From Lanius collurio (lineage: Eukaryota; Chordata; Aves; Passeriformes; Laniidae), in assembly GCA_020086605.1 (NCBI GenBank), contig JACBWW010000004.1, positions 21,389,806-21,453,805 of the forward strand: a stretch of 64,000 bases of DNA. Reading direction: 5' to 3'. The notes below the pieces were generated by a model. It was not told the DNA's origin, did not search any database, and was given only the letters and a program-made list of their open reading frames with translations. Positions 26,440-39,889 of the stretch are shown piece by piece. Position 1 is the stretch's first letter. Each line of letters starts with the position of its first letter. The position numbers and the translations under genes were made by a program.

Positions 26440-27950
26440 CTGTGCTTTAAAATGCACACAGACCTTCCCCTCTGCAAGTAGCTCTAGGTTAATAATTACA
26501 AAGTAAACAAGAATTTCCTATTTCTTCATGCAAGGAATCAGTGAAGACAAATGTTACCAGGCCCTGAAGGTACATCATTAACTCTACCTGCATCAAAACT
26601 GTGTCCATATTGCTTAGTTTAGGACATCAGTTTAGTACCCATCTTAAAATTCTAGGCTTTCCATCTGATTATGACTTTTTCCTCAATCATCATCCTGTAA
26701 CCTCCTTTATGGTAATTTCATCTTCATCACATTTATCACAGAACAGCTGAAGAAAATGTCAAAATTATTTACTAAAAGCTAGAATTTTACTAAAATCTAC
26801 ATCATATTTTGTTTCTCTTCTAAGGTGTGTTTATTCTATTACTGTAGGTAGGCTTTATCATACTGTGTTTGCTGAAGAAGTCATGTTGACTTTTTCCAGA
26901 TGTTTATGAGCAATGTGTATTTTTCCAGCAACTGAAGTTTGCTGACTGGTCTGTTATTGCTTAGGTCAACAAGGTTTAAAGGGAACTACGGCTGAGAAAA
27001 TAGTATCCATAGACACCTTCTTCAGGAAGCCAATTAAAAGTCTAAATGAAAAATTCCAGTGAGGAAAGACACTGCCAGAGGAGCCCCCTGCCTCCACTAG
27101 GAGCCTTGAGTTATCTTTAGTCAGTATTTGAGGCCTGAAGTCCTAACTTAGGCATCTGACTCATGTGCTGAAGTGAGCTAAGCTCTACACCTGCTAGTAT
27201 GCTAGGAACCTTACTAGCTCTTCAAGAGTTTTCACAGAAGATATTGTCAGCTGTCTAAGTTACTTGCTCAATTCTCAATTTCTGTTGCATAAATATCATT
27301 TTTTGTTTAAACAGACAAAAAAAATTACCACACTGCAACCCTACTTCACTAGGTATTCCTTTATTTTTTTATATAAACACACGAGTGTCACAGACTTTGA
27401 CATAGGTGTTAATAGTAAGAAATCTCATGTCCATTAATACTTCTAGTGAAAATTAAGCAGCAAGAAATTAAATTAAGAATGCCAAGGCATCTATTGGTCT
27501 TTTACCTACTCACTGAGCAATGTGCAGGCCCTTTTCTAATTCTTCCTTTCTCAGTGCTTTGTCTCTTATAATTAAATTCCTCTTTGTGCCTAAGCCTTCC
27601 CAAATTTTATTTCCATTTTTTCATACCATTCTTTTATGATCATCCATAATAACTTGACCCAGTTTCAGCTTCTGACAACATCCCTCAAAGTTTAGGTCAC
27701 TAAAGAGCTTATATTTAGTTAAACCAGACTTGTGTTAAAACTTTATTTCTTTGCACTAGTAAAGGCAGTATTCAGACATTTTGAATGTTTTACTAAAGTA
27801 CTGTCCACTGCCTCCATATCACTTTGCCATGCTCTTGCTTCTTACAGAAAGCTACCAACCAATTTTCCAAGTTTAATGAAGTGCACTTTCTTGAACCCTA
27901 CCATCTTTAATCATAGGATGCATTACATCCAGAAGCTGCACAAACTGTCA
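26440..27950 (-). mobile_element. Probable ancient CR1/L3-like LINE, very diverged
   Basis: Ordered, weak resemblance to old amniote LINE copies read from the antisense side. 'cttcatgcaaggaatcagtg' (near 26525) is followed by 'atttatcacagaacagctga' (near 26730), 'gaagtcatgttgactttttc' (near 26876) and 'aaagagcttatatttagtta' (near 27702). The last block contains 'caagtttaatgaagtgcact' (near 27868) and 'cttgaaccctaccatctt' (near 27891). No frame survives. Boundaries are approximate, and the stretch may consist of more than one copy. Confidence 0.45.
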
Positions 27951-28051
27951 AACTATCTGACAGCCAGAAAGGCAACAGGAAAATTAATCAAAATCTGAAA
28001 ACCAGCCAAGTGGTAGCCATGGAAATTCTAGAGACTGGCAAACAACTGGAA

Positions 28052-28110
28052 GCATAGAATCCTAGAACTGTCAAGGTTGAAAGAGACCTTTAAGACAAGG
28101 GACTTTAAAG
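28052..28110 (-). mobile_element. CR1 3'-end fragment
   Basis: Short minus-strand CR1 tail. The plus strand reads 'catagaatcctagaactgtc' followed by 'aaggttgaaagagaccttta', the reverse complement of the CR1 terminal units and the adjacent 'aaggtc' box. It is cut off after about 60 bases, next to the plus-strand copy at 28130. Confidence 0.75.
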
Positions 28111-28129
28111 TCACATAAGAAATAGTGAC

Positions 28130-28612
28130 AATATAAAAAAAGATACAAAGGTATTAGAAAGCCTCCAAAGGAAAGCTACTAAGATGGCAAAGGGCCTAGA
28201 AGGAAAGTAATAGAAAAAGTGGCTGAGGTCACTCGGTCTGTTCAGCCTGGAGGAGACTGAGGGGATGCCTCATTGCAGTTACAGCTTCCTTGTGAGGGGA
28301 AGAGGAGGGGCAGGCACTGATCTCTGCTCTGTGGTGACCAGTGACAGGACCTGAGGAACCTGCATGAAGCTGTGTCAGGGGAAGTTTAGGCTGGATAGTA
28401 GAAAGAGGTTCTTCATGCAGAAGGTGGCTGGGCACTGGAACAGGCTCCCCAGGGAAATGGTAACAGCACCAGCATGACAGAGTTCAAGTGTTTGGGCAGC
28501 GCTCTCAAGCACATGGTGCAACTCCTGGGAATGGTGCTGTGCAGGGCCAGGAGCTGATGGGTGTCTTCCAACTTTAGACAGGAAAGGGGTTTTTATAATT
28601 CTCTGAAAGGCT
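28130..28612 (+). mobile_element. CR1 LINE, 5'-truncated 3' end
   Basis: Plus-strand CR1 with the end of ORF2 and part of the 3' untranslated region: 'ggtctgttcagcctggagga' (28236), 'ggctggatagtagaaagagg' (28390), 'gggcactggaacaggctccc' (28430) and 'gatgggtgtcttccaacttt' (28556). Frameshifts and stops are frequent. The terminal short repeats are missing or decayed after about 28580. Confidence 0.88.
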
Positions 28613-31434
28613 ATACATTGCCTACAGCCCCAACACATTGGTCTTAGATTGCAGTAGTGGATTTTTGGACCAGTCGATCACATTACTTTAAGAAAATTAA
28701 GTTAATTTGACACTAAGAAAGGTCCTATTTCCTTGGCACTAAACATAAGTAAGTACCATTAGTGTCAGTGAAAGGTATATGCCCTTGTTGAGAAAGGATT
28801 AAGCAGTTTACAAATGTTTATTTGGCCAGAAGACAGAGGAGGAACAAATAATGCAGAAGTTCTTGGGAAGATAACATATTTGGCAAAGTGCTCGGAATAG
28901 TTTATCTTTATCCCTAGTGTGCTTCTTAATTTGCAGTCATTTCATTTCCTTATATTTCTGGTCTCAAGCTGCAAAAACTTTCTGCAGAAACACTGAAAAT
29001 GTTCACTCTTGTGGCTTATCATCTTCACTTCTATGATATTCAGATGTTTTAATGTTTGTATTTTTTTTTTTTTTTTTACCAGTGCTCTGGCAAGCTTATT
29101 TCCTGACAGAACTATGTAAAGAACAGGAAATTGCTTTGCCTACTGCAGAGTTTGTAATCACTAGCATTTGGAATACCCAATTTTAAAAGTTGTGTCTATT
29201 CAATCAGAGAATAAAATGGATCATGAATCCAATTGAAAGAGCTTACATTTCACATCCCAACTAGTCTCATAAATAGCACCCCATAATCAGTAGGAACTAA
29301 ATTTACTCAAATTTTGATTGAAACTTTCAAATAGGTAATATGTTTGGGAAAATTTTTATAAATAATTGGTTATGAAAATCTGTTGTGAATTAGTATTTTT
29401 TATTTATGGCCCATTAGCAGCAAACAAATTAGCTTGTTCATAATAATACATCACATTCTATGTCAGTTACACACAAGATTAAATGAGAACATCACTGCAA
29501 ACTTTTGAAATGCCTAAAATAAAAGTTGGGCAAAAGTTTCCATTTACTAATGCTCCAAATGTTAAACTAATTATAAGACCAGTCAATTTTAACAGCATCG
29601 TGTGAATAAGACAGGCAGAGAAATATAGCAAAGCCTCATAGGATATATTGCAAATAACAAACTAGATGCCACACACAGCTGTGGTTGTACCAGCAGTCCA
29701 GGATGCAACAGATTTTTGCATCATCTTCATCAGTGGGAAGCCAGCCAGATCTGATTACAAGTGGATGGAAGGCAGAGCTATGCCCTACCACTTGCCAGGT
29801 CTCTCCACCTCTGTGTTTTAATTTAGTTTCAACTTACAGCAAGTTATGAATCTAGCACACCCCTTCCCTGTGCCAGAGGCTCCAGTAGAGCCCCACATAT
29901 TATTGTGCTGTATTTAGGTAATTTTTAAAATATTTTTCAGTATTAGAAGGAAATTAAGCATATATTTTGCTTATCTTTCATAGTATTTCAGTTGTAACTA
30001 AATATTAATATCTTGAAAGCTCAAAAGCATTAATATTTCCCAATTTACTGAGATGTTTGCTTTTCCAATAACTTTGGATAGTTTCCTTTATGCAAAACTC
30101 ATTACGGAAAGAGCGAGCAAGTCTTTTTTGTAAAATGGAACATCCTGTCTTTAAACCAGGATACTGTGAAGGTGTGTAAGGTTAGTCAGGCTGCTTGTTC
30201 ATATTAGAAATCAAGTATTTGAAGATGCATACCTCTTTACAGGAAGAAACATTAAGTTGGTGCAACATTTTTACATACCATAATAAAGTAAATCTTTAAA
30301 ATGTTTGTTACATTGCAAATGCCACTCTGGACTACAAAGACAGAAAACATAGGTTTCTGCTAACCCAATTAAAGGCCAAGGCCACAGCTTTATTGAAATA
30401 CAGTAACCCACACTACAGAATTTTCTGACAGCCAATAGTCCTTGCAGCAGTAAATAATGAGAGCTCAAGGCAAAACACCACATACACCGGGCCCCAAAGA
30501 AATGCAGTCCAGCCCTAAAGTCAAACTCTTAAGTCTATCAATACTGATGAAACTTGAACTCTTTTGTTTTGAGGTGTGAAAGAGGTAGTAACACTTGTAA
30601 TATGGCAATAAAACTTTACTTCACAGTGATTCTTCCTTTCCTGTCCTCTTACTGCACATATCAAAAAAAATTGGTGAAAGTCAGCTGTAACAAAAATTAA
30701 AAAGTGACAGCCAGAAAAATTAGAAGTATTTGACTGTTCACCACTAAATCCATTCAGAGCACTGAATTCCTAGCAGCTTTTCTAGGTATTCAAAAAACCT
30801 CTGTCATATTAGATAAGATATCAATTACTCATTACTCAATTAATGCAAAAATAGCATGCACAATTTGTCATTGGAAGCACCAGAAGCTTGTGCATGGACT
30901 AACATACCTTGCTGAAAAATTAACTTTGCTTCTTGCTAATATCTTACCTAATACACCTTGCATATCTTGAGCCAGCTTCGCAAAATTACTTTAATAATGT
31001 TATATAAGTCAACATTACACTCCTGTATGTCAAGGGTTACAGATCCCTTTTAATGTAAGTCAAGAGAAGCACTTATCACTCATATCAAGTTGTGCCATTC
31101 AAAACTCAATGTTTAAAATCAAGTCCATGAGTGCTGTTTGTCTCCTGCCCAGGAGTATTACTCTGGAAGGAAAGAGACCACTTCTAGGCTTTTTTCAAAA
31201 TCAGATCCCTTATTCTACAATTTTTATTAGTTTTGTAACTAATAAGAATGAATAAGAAGCAGAACAAAGGAAATTAAAAAATAATAATAATTAGATGTGT
31301 TACGTCCTCAGGCAACAATGCTGGGAAGAGCTGATCTTGCCTGATTCATATTAGCTTGAACAAGATATTAAAAAAACTTTGTGGGTTTTATTTGTCCACA
31401 TACAGCTTAACCAAGCAATACATCAGTTCAAATA
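28613..31434. other. Intergenic, AT-rich unique sequence
   Basis: No supported gene. It has a T run of 17 at 29061-29077. A compact motif-rich stretch at 29385-29455 looks like a conserved non-coding element and is reported separately. The frame at 30271-30483 (minus) shows no protein-like features. Confidence 0.5.
29385..29455. promoter_or_regulatory. Candidate short conserved non-coding element
   Basis: Contains 'ttatggcccattagcagca' followed by 'caaacaaattagcttgttc'. It combines a homeodomain-type core, a forkhead-like 'caaacaaa' and a CCAT box, with non-simple composition and no open frame. Appearance only. Confidence 0.2.
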
Positions 31435-31503
31435 TAAAATAGGATGGGCTAACTTTGATCTTTAAGGTCCCTTCTAACCCAAGCCATTCTATGCTTCTAT
31501 GAA
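31435..31503 (+). mobile_element. CR1 3'-end fragment (about 70 bp)
   Basis: Contains the CR1 terminal box 'gatctttaaggtcccttcta', then 'acccaagccattctatgctt' and 'ctatgaac', that is, the last 3' untranslated bases and two decayed copies of the 8-bp end repeat. Only the tail was inserted or retained. Confidence 0.85.
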
Positions 31504-33513
31504 CTTGACATCCATAAATAGGAAGAACATACATTAAACCCTCCTCAAAATCTGCAGGTATAGGATTCACTGCAACTGGTACACACTCTGATAACATGGA
31601 TCTTCTCAGAACCTCATGACTTACAGGCTCCTACTATACACTACTGTCTGCTAAAATACATAAGCAAGTAAAAGGCTCATCTTTCTCAGTCACACATAAG
31701 TAACAGACAATAACTCTTTTCCTTACCTGTAAAATAATGACCTGTGGTAATATACATGCACTGTTCTCAGTTACACAGTAAACTTGCATTGCTCCTGCTC
31801 CTTTTCAAGAAGATCTACAACCTACTGTAATGTTATTAGCATTTGACAAAAACGAATTACTCAGCTGTAACAGCAGCTCCAGCTTCAGATTTGTGTATGC
31901 ACTTGAGTACTCATGCTTCTCTCTTCCCTCCTGCTGGCTCTCCAACTCTTAGCATGTACACAGTACGTAGTTTTATTCACAGTAAGCTGAAGGTACTGCT
32001 TTCACTAGCAGACCTTATTTAAACTCTGTAGCGTGTCTACAGACTGTTTCACAAGCTGCTGCTGCTCAATTCTTCAGGCTAGCAGCTACAGGGTCATAAA
32101 GGTCCCTAAAGCCAGATAGGTCACTAGGAACAATTTTCCCTTCACAAAGATGCACACAAGAAAAGAAGTGGTGACAAACCCATAGCAGGTGTGCTGTCCC
32201 CACAGTCTTTGTATAAGCAGCACATACAAGGTGGTAGGAGTCAATTCCCATGCAGGTGATGATCCCTGTTTTTGGCTAAGACACTATACCTTTAAAAGAA
32301 GCAGCACACTGGAAATAAAAATTTCTGCTCCAGTATCTTTCTGTTCCTGGTAAGTGGAATAACCTTTCAAACTTTTTGCAACTGCTATGAGGCTTAAACA
32401 GAGGAAATCTTACTTGGATTTCTTTTAAACCAAAATAACCTGCCACAGTATTCAAGGGAAAGAGCTCATGATAGGGTTATATTCTTTTCTGAAAGCTTAA
32501 TTTAGACAACTACCAGCAGATCCCTTCATGGACACAGCAAAATCTTAAACTCTCTCTATTTGACTGTGCTTGCCTAAGGCATTAAGTTCAATCCACCATG
32601 TCTCACCTCAGTAACTCGACACAGACTAGGAAATTCTTACAGTCAGCTTCCCCAAGGGATTTGTTAAGTTTCACATACATTTAGTTGTGCAGTTGGCCTG
32701 TTCAAATTGATAAACTTGTTGCTCAGTGCTTGCAGACTTTGTCACTAGGAAAAATAAGTATTGGAGCGGAGGAAGGGTTTCAGTAATAATTTTTTTAAAA
32801 ATAATAATTATACATGCATTACTGCCCCATCTCTTCTTGAGAGACATTTATTTTGCAGAAGAGACAGGCAGATACTCTAGTGATGGGCACATTAAAAAAG
32901 CCACAGATAGACAAGATGAATGTCATTAACATGTGAAAAATGAATAGAGCAGACAGACACAAAAATACTATTCAATCCTATCAAATATAAATAAATAATT
33001 CACCACATGAATGTCCTGTGTATCTGAACAATACACATATATTATATGCAGGTTACTGATAAAGACTTCAGTCTGGAAAAGCATTTAAACACTCTTACTT
33101 TTCAGTAAGTGAGCAGCACTTTGGAATCAATGAAATTATTCACTGGATTAGAGTTAAAGCATATGTCTTAATATTTTTTTTTGTTTGAAGGCAAATATGA
33201 CCCACATGTAACTATTAGATTACTTTTATAATGTTATAACATGTCATACTGATGTTTACGGTATTACTGAGTAAAAGTAACTTCCCTCCCATCAAACTGA
33301 TACATATTGGTATAAAAATCACATGCTACACACACCTATTCTATATACACCATGAAGCAAACCGGTTCAACCCAGTATCTGCAATGGCAGAAGACAAATG
33401 GAGCAGAAAAGCAGCAGGAACAACAGGCTGAAGAAATAAGAAGCATGAGGAGCCTCCTTTCCAGAAGGGTAACTGAATGGACCTACAGCAAGCACAAAAC
33501 CTGTGGTGGTGGC

Positions 33514-33528
33514 AAAAAAAAAAAAAAA
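33514..33528. repeat. A homopolymer run
   Basis: Fifteen consecutive A bases following a 'ggtggtggc' triplet run. It is not preceded by any recognisable retrocopy body, so it is not taken as a poly(A) tail. Confidence 0.85.
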
Positions 33529-34497
33529 GCCAGGCATGGTCACAGAAGCAAACCAAAGCAAGATATGATGTGTCTTTTCATTGGGCTTCAGAACACACAA
33601 ATTAAAACTCTCTGTATCCTGCAGAGCTCCTCAATTACTTGTCATTACTATTGTGTATGATAGAAAGCATTTAGTCCTCAGTGTGTAGCACAGATAGCAC
33701 ACCAGACTTCTCTTTCAGCTATAGAGTCATGTATTTTGATGACAACCCAAAAAGAAGCAATTGCTTTCTCCATCTTTCCTCAGATGCCTTTGTTATAAAA
33801 TACAAAGAGCCTTATTATCAAACCTTGCACCTAAACTGCACAAGGATTTCCAGTGATGAGATTAATTTACAAAGTTGATGCATTGCAATACCAATTACAG
33901 AACCTCCTAAATGAGCATCTTAGCTTCATAGTTCTGCAGGGATTGGTGGTCTGCAGTTTGTGTGATATTCTTAACAGCTGCAGGGTTACAAACACCATGT
34001 GACTGTCCTTGTGACTTGTCGAAGCTGAAGATCTACAATTTCAGAAATGGGAATCACAGTCTTCAAAGAAACTCAAAGTGTCACCATAGCCTTTTTTTTA
34101 ATACGTTAAAAAGATAAAGTTTATTTTGCAGTATGTAAACTAGGTTTGTTTAACAGATAAAATACCAATAGAAATACACATTTTCAAGAAGAGGATAAAG
34201 ATCACTTAAGTTATATAGACTTAATAAAGCTAAAAGAAAATATAGATATATGCATCAGAGGCCATTCAGGACACAGATTCTATATGGTCAAGTGTCTTAA
34301 AAAAAAATCCATAAAGTATACATATAGTTTAAAAACAAGTTTTGAGGCAGATATTACTTAAGGACCAGGACACATAAATTGATATTTAGATGCAACAAGA
34401 TACAACTCAATCTTATTTTCAGAGGCAGTTATAATACCTGGGCCGATAAACAAAATTGCATAAGTACAGGCTAGAATCAGGCCTATCTCAGAAAACA

Positions 34498-34562
34498 ACT
34501 CCCCCAACAACAAATAAAAAAATCCAAACAAAACCACACCAAAACAAACCAAAACCCAAAAC
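34498..34562. repeat. A/C-rich low-complexity stretch
   Basis: Irregular 'aaaacca'-type units dominate (for example 'ccaaaacaaaccaaaaccca'). Similar stretches occur at 7500-7560, 19655-19705 and 25540-25600. They may be remains of retroelement tails or slipped simple sequence. Confidence 0.6.
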
Positions 34563-37202
34563 ACTGCACTGCCAGTTCGGGGTCTGTGTTTCCTGCTTTT
34601 TCTAACTCACAAGTAAGGTGTCTTAGTAAGCAGACCAGGTTACAGAAGCTTTCATTCTGATTATCTGCACTGCACCTGACCTGTGAAGAAACAGGAGTTC
34701 ATCTTCAGCTGACTCAGTGATTAGAACTTCACAAGCAATGAATAGCTAAATTTAGGGCAGCTACACCTTTCTTCACACTTGAACATAATGACTGTCAGCT
34801 TCTGAAAGAGAACCTATACTAAAGGGAAATTTCCTCTTGCCAAGCCACAAAAGAGCCAAACAAAGCCCATCTGCAGTAATCTGTCTGTCTTTTGTAACTA
34901 CACTACTGTATGTAGCGCAACAAAGGTTTTATACCTACTCAATTACGTATTTATTTTTAATTTGGAAAAAGTAATAAAACAACCCGCCTTTTTCCCCTCT
35001 TCAACTTGCTTTTCAAGATGCAAACCGGTAGTACAGTTATAAATTACTGATAAACAAATTTTAAACATCTTTTAATCACTTACTTGTCCTAATTTAACAT
35101 TAAAGGACTGCCTTTATTCTGCCTAAAAGAATGAATGTATTGATAACAGCTTTGCAACCTGACATAAAACTTTCCTCAGAAGCATGTATAAAATGTAATT
35201 TGCATAGAAATTTTATTTAATTCTTTCTTTCTATGGATACAATGTTCAGCTTGTCTTTCAAATACTAGGATTGGCGTATCAGCTAATCTGAATGACAGTG
35301 ATAGCTTAGTTAAACATACAGTACACTTGGGAGATTAAAAGGATCTTCCTCAAAAAAACTTAGTTATTTATGCGGTCCCTTTCAAAAAGAATTCTCCTTA
35401 GGTAGATATGAGCCACCTTTTTCAGGCAGAATGGAGTCTCCAACCAAAATGCATGCATTGACTGAACAACTATGTAAAACACACTCTGCAGTCTTGGAAG
35501 ATAAACTGTGGGAGCTCTCATTTAGAGAGGTACAGTACCTATGCAATCTACTCAACTGAGCTATCTATAATTCTTATTTTAAGCCAGTTCTAGTTCATTA
35601 CTAAACTGAATGTTTCTCTACAGCCCTAAAAAAAAAGTAGTTGTTTTTCTTATTTGAGAATATCACAGTTTTCAGACAACAGGCTGTTTACTATCTTTAG
35701 TCACAGTTAGTTTTTCAGCAATTCTTTGCCTCTTTCAGAATGAGGGAAGCATGAACCAGAAAAATATCACCTGTAATACTTATAAAGATCTATGATCAAG
35801 CACTATCCTTGATAAACAGGATTTTGAGGAAAGGTAAATTTTGTTTTATCATCATGAAATCCTCAATCCCTGGCGGCCAATGAAAAACATATTAATTAGT
35901 CACTATAGAAAGAATTTCTACTGTATATAACCCTACTATTCTTATCACTTGCCACAGCCCCTACTTTTACAAAGCTTTCATTTGCTAGTAATTGAACTTC
36001 TCACACTGTAAGTACAAACTGCATCTTGCAGTATTTACTTGCAAGACTGGACCTTTAAAACACAAAATTCCTCCTCTTAAAGACAGTTTTTATCAAGTAT
36101 CACAAATTCTTAGCTTTCCAATAGGTGTTACTGGATTTTTGAATATGATCCAACTTCTGAAGGCAGAAATACAGTTTTCTCAATAATCACAATCACCAGA
36201 AAACAAAATAGACAGCAAATTCTCACCCCTCCTAGTTTAGTCAACACTCTTTACTCCATACACTTTGACTGTAGCATCAAATTAAAAATTTCTGCATGTG
36301 CTATATTAGTAGCAGAGATCTTCTAAGGAAGAAATCATAGTAGAACAGGACAAAGACCAACACAGTATTTTTTGAGAATTCAGATAGTCAAACTGATGAT
36401 ACTACCCCACTAATGTTTACAGCATCAGTGTTAAGCAATAAGGTAAAATTCCACCAGGGAGGAAGCAGAGAGAAATAAAGCAAAGTGACCTACCTACACT
36501 TATTTGGAAGTCATAGCAGACTGAATAATGGAAGCCAGGAACATCCAAACGCCCTACTCCTACATGCATTTTCTTATATCAACCATCTCTCTAGAAGCAT
36601 CCCCTAAATAGCTCATACTCAGCTCTGGGAGCCAGTAATTTAGAGCCAAACCCACCTGTAGAATCCATCTGCTTTATAACAGGTACTCCATACAATGGCC
36701 CTAATAATGACTTAATTGGGCAATCTTGCTCTGACCAGTTAACAGCTGATCCTACTGCACCACATACCTAACCCAGAGCTTGGATGCTGTTGTCTTCTCC
36801 ACTGCTTGTTGCGCAAGAAAAATAGGCACAGGCTTAGCCACTTCCTTTGCCACACTGATATATGATGTACTTTCTGACCCCTGCAGCTGTTTCAAATCTG
36901 ACTAAAATTAGACCAGACAGCAAATTCTTCAGTGAACTACAGGGTTACTGAACCAGCAGAGCTACAAGAGAGCAAAAGGAAACCAAAGCCATTTTTATGC
37001 ACACATTTTTATCCACCACACAATTGAGCTATAACCCATAAATTATGTTTACACTTCAGCCATGGATTGATGCTGACCTCTTCCTGTACTTTGCTTTTGT
37101 CCACCTGTGAAATGGGAATAACAGTAGTGGGCTATCTCCATCAGGACAATAAAAAGGGGTTTATTGCCATTGGTAGCACCACACTACAGTTCAGGTAGCA
37201 TA

Positions 37203-37205
<3 letters not shown>

Positions 37206-37235
<30 letters not shown>
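37206..37235. repeat. (TA)n microsatellite
   Basis: About 15 uninterrupted TA units between 'gcatagtga' and 'aaaagaataag'. It is likely polymorphic in length. Confidence 0.95.
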
Positions 37236-37239
<4 letters not shown>

Positions 37240-37888
37240 ATAAGAGTAAACATGGAAACCTACATAGCATAAAGTGGTTTGAAATTTCCAGATGTCCCTC
37301 CTAAAAATGTGAAGACAAACTAGGAAAATACAGTAAAGAAGTAACAGTATAAAAGTAGGTGTCATGCAGGAATTTCCAATTCTTAATTTTTTTTTTTAAG
37401 TGTGCAGAACAGGTGCAGCAAGTATCATTTCCCTCCTGCTGGTGGGCCCACCTGCTGTCTGCCTGATCGTTCTATCCTCACTCCCTTAGTATTTATTTTT
37501 AATATGCAAAGTTAAAGATAATATAATTTTTTCATATTTTTTTTACTTCAATATATTTTAGGTATCTCTCCAAATAACTCTGTGTATCAAATGCAACTTC
37601 ATTATTCATTCAGATAATGGTAAAAAGAAAACACACAGAAAAAATCTGCTATCTGAAATATTCTGTTGTACTGATATGATTTGCTGCAGAGTCTATACAG
37701 AAAACATGATGTCCTCCTTCCCCTGTTTTGCTTTTCATGCACTGTGATGCTTCTCAAGATGCCAGATGTGCAAAGGAGTGGTGTCTCGTTTGGTGTGAGA
37801 CACTGCATGGATTCATTGCATAGGTACCCAGTGTAGAGGGCTGACAACTGCAGCAATAAAAATCTCATGAGATGCACGCCAACAATAA

Positions 37889-37949
37889 CAAAAGAGTAAG
37901 AAGAGTAAAAAGAGTAGTAAGAATAAGAATAAGATTAAGAATAAGAATA
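37889..37949. repeat. Purine-rich degenerate 6-bp repeat
   Basis: Successive units of the type 'aagagt' and then 'aagaat' ('agtaagaagagtaaaaagag', then 'aagaataagaataagattaa'). It is an all-purine-plus-T degenerate hexamer array with a drift from one unit to the other along its length. Confidence 0.8.
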
Positions 37950-39353
37950 TTCAAGGTTTAAGATTTCCTGCTTTTGAGCCTAATAAGGTTTTCAGAGTCT
38001 CAATAAAGTTTTTGGCTGAAAGAGAAAAACAGAAGCACAGGATGCTAGGGGATTTCAAGTAAAACACTGAGTCTCATTAACTCATAATTAGATGAGAATT
38101 AGCAATATGATAGCAACCCTCATCATGCAATTCTCTCTCTCCTTTTTCTCCCTTCTTCTTCCATGAGCCTTATAAAACAACACACACTATTCACACAAAC
38201 GTTTACTCTACCGAACTGAGCAAACTTACACAGTAATTTGCATTTCTGAAAAAAAATATGAAATTCCCTGGTTCCCTTCAGTGCTGCAGTTCTCCTGATA
38301 CTCAGGTTGTTGGACACCTTGGTTCATCTCTTCCCCCAGCTCACCTGGGCTCCTACACAAAGTCTGCTGGGCTAGAAAGGTCCAGAGCAAGCAGCATACT
38401 TCCAGGAGGGGATGCAAGTGCCTCCCCACAGCCAAGCTGCTTAAACAACCTTGCTTGCTCTCCTTTGAGCAAAAGCTGCCACTTCAGGGAAGTGTTATCA
38501 TTTTTTCTGCTTAGAAAACAGACTCTTATTGTTGGTTTAATTGATTAAAAAGAAATCTAAATTTAAGGGAACTCATAATCAACACTAAAACCTAGATGAC
38601 ACCTGCAGCTTATGGCCAATACCCACCAAGTACAGCTGAAAGTACATCAGTCCCTACTGATGATGGGAACTGGCAGCTCTCCCAGCTTCCAGTCTTCCAT
38701 GCCTTCAGTGAAGGATATGACTGACATTTGCATTTGTGAAATCCCTGCCACCACACATTCTCAAGGCCAGTGTTAGGACCTCTATTCTGTCCTACAAATC
38801 CATGTAGGTTTTCACAGCAATGCACCAATGGTTTGATATGAAAGCATTTATAGCTGATGAGAAATTAAGCTTTCCTTCTCACCTATGAGCTGAAATGCAT
38901 CTTAAGCCTCCTTTTCTTTTTGACAAGAAATCTACTGATCTTCAATGAATAATTATTCTCTAACAATACAAGAAGTAATTAAATTTGAAGATTCATGATT
39001 CTGAATAGTGAGATCTCTACATTTATAACTGGTATAATTCTTAATTCAAAACAGTTACTAATTTCACTACTTTTATTTTACAGTTTATTATGTGTACTTT
39101 GTTAATTTAGAAGATACTTCCTTAAGCATCAACTTTTGCTTTTTCCATTTTTAAGAGTTTTCCAATTCTTTCTTTGACTATTCCAAGTGCCAATGAAAAT
39201 TACATCATGCCCAAGAATAGTGTAAAGGTGACTGTCCAAGCAGTAATGTATTTGTTATTGCTCAAAAAAATAAACACTTTCATAAATGCATAAGTTGTGA
39301 GAGTAATTAGCTTTTCTTATTAATACTAGATGAAAAAATAAATTGAGGTCAGA

Positions 39354-39408
39354 CAAAACAAAAATGAACAACTGACAATGGCAAAACAAAAATGAACAAC
39401 TGACAATG
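39354..39408. repeat. Exact 28-bp tandem duplication
   Basis: The unit starting 'caaaacaaaaatgaacaact' occurs twice head to tail. The copies start at 39354 and 39382 and are identical over 27 bases. Such identity in otherwise decayed DNA indicates a recent local duplication. Confidence 0.95.
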
Positions 39409-39889
39409 AAAAAACCTGAAGATATCTGCACGGAGCAAATATCTTTCCTACAACTTTCTCCATCTAGAGTAATGTATTAACTTTTCTACATCTATGTACT
39501 TTTTATGTTCTGATTCCTAAATTTTCTATCTTTACCTGTGGCTACATGCATTTCAGCACACAAACAAAACAGCAGTTTTCTTTATTTTACTGTGCTGTTA
39601 CACAGGGCATAATTTTATTATTTTAAAGAAAACACTTTTATAAAGTCTAATAAATCAATGTTTCTTAAAGATAAGTTTGCAGAAACGTTATTTGCTCTGT
39701 TTTGTCTCTTAACTGGCTTTCTGTTTAGCATCAATTTTAAATGTAATGTTATTTCAGTCAACCAATACTTTTAAGCATGCTGAATAGTGTGGAACATTCC
39801 TTTATTCTGATGTCATGCAGAAAGCATTTTTCTCAGAAGACATCTTTTGTAGTTGTAACCAAAAGGCAAAAGAAACTGGAGATCTCAAA

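Noticed and set aside
29061..29077. T run considered as reverse-strand poly(A) tail of a retrocopy
   Set aside because: No coding or repeat body lies on the adjoining side, and no flanking duplication was seen.
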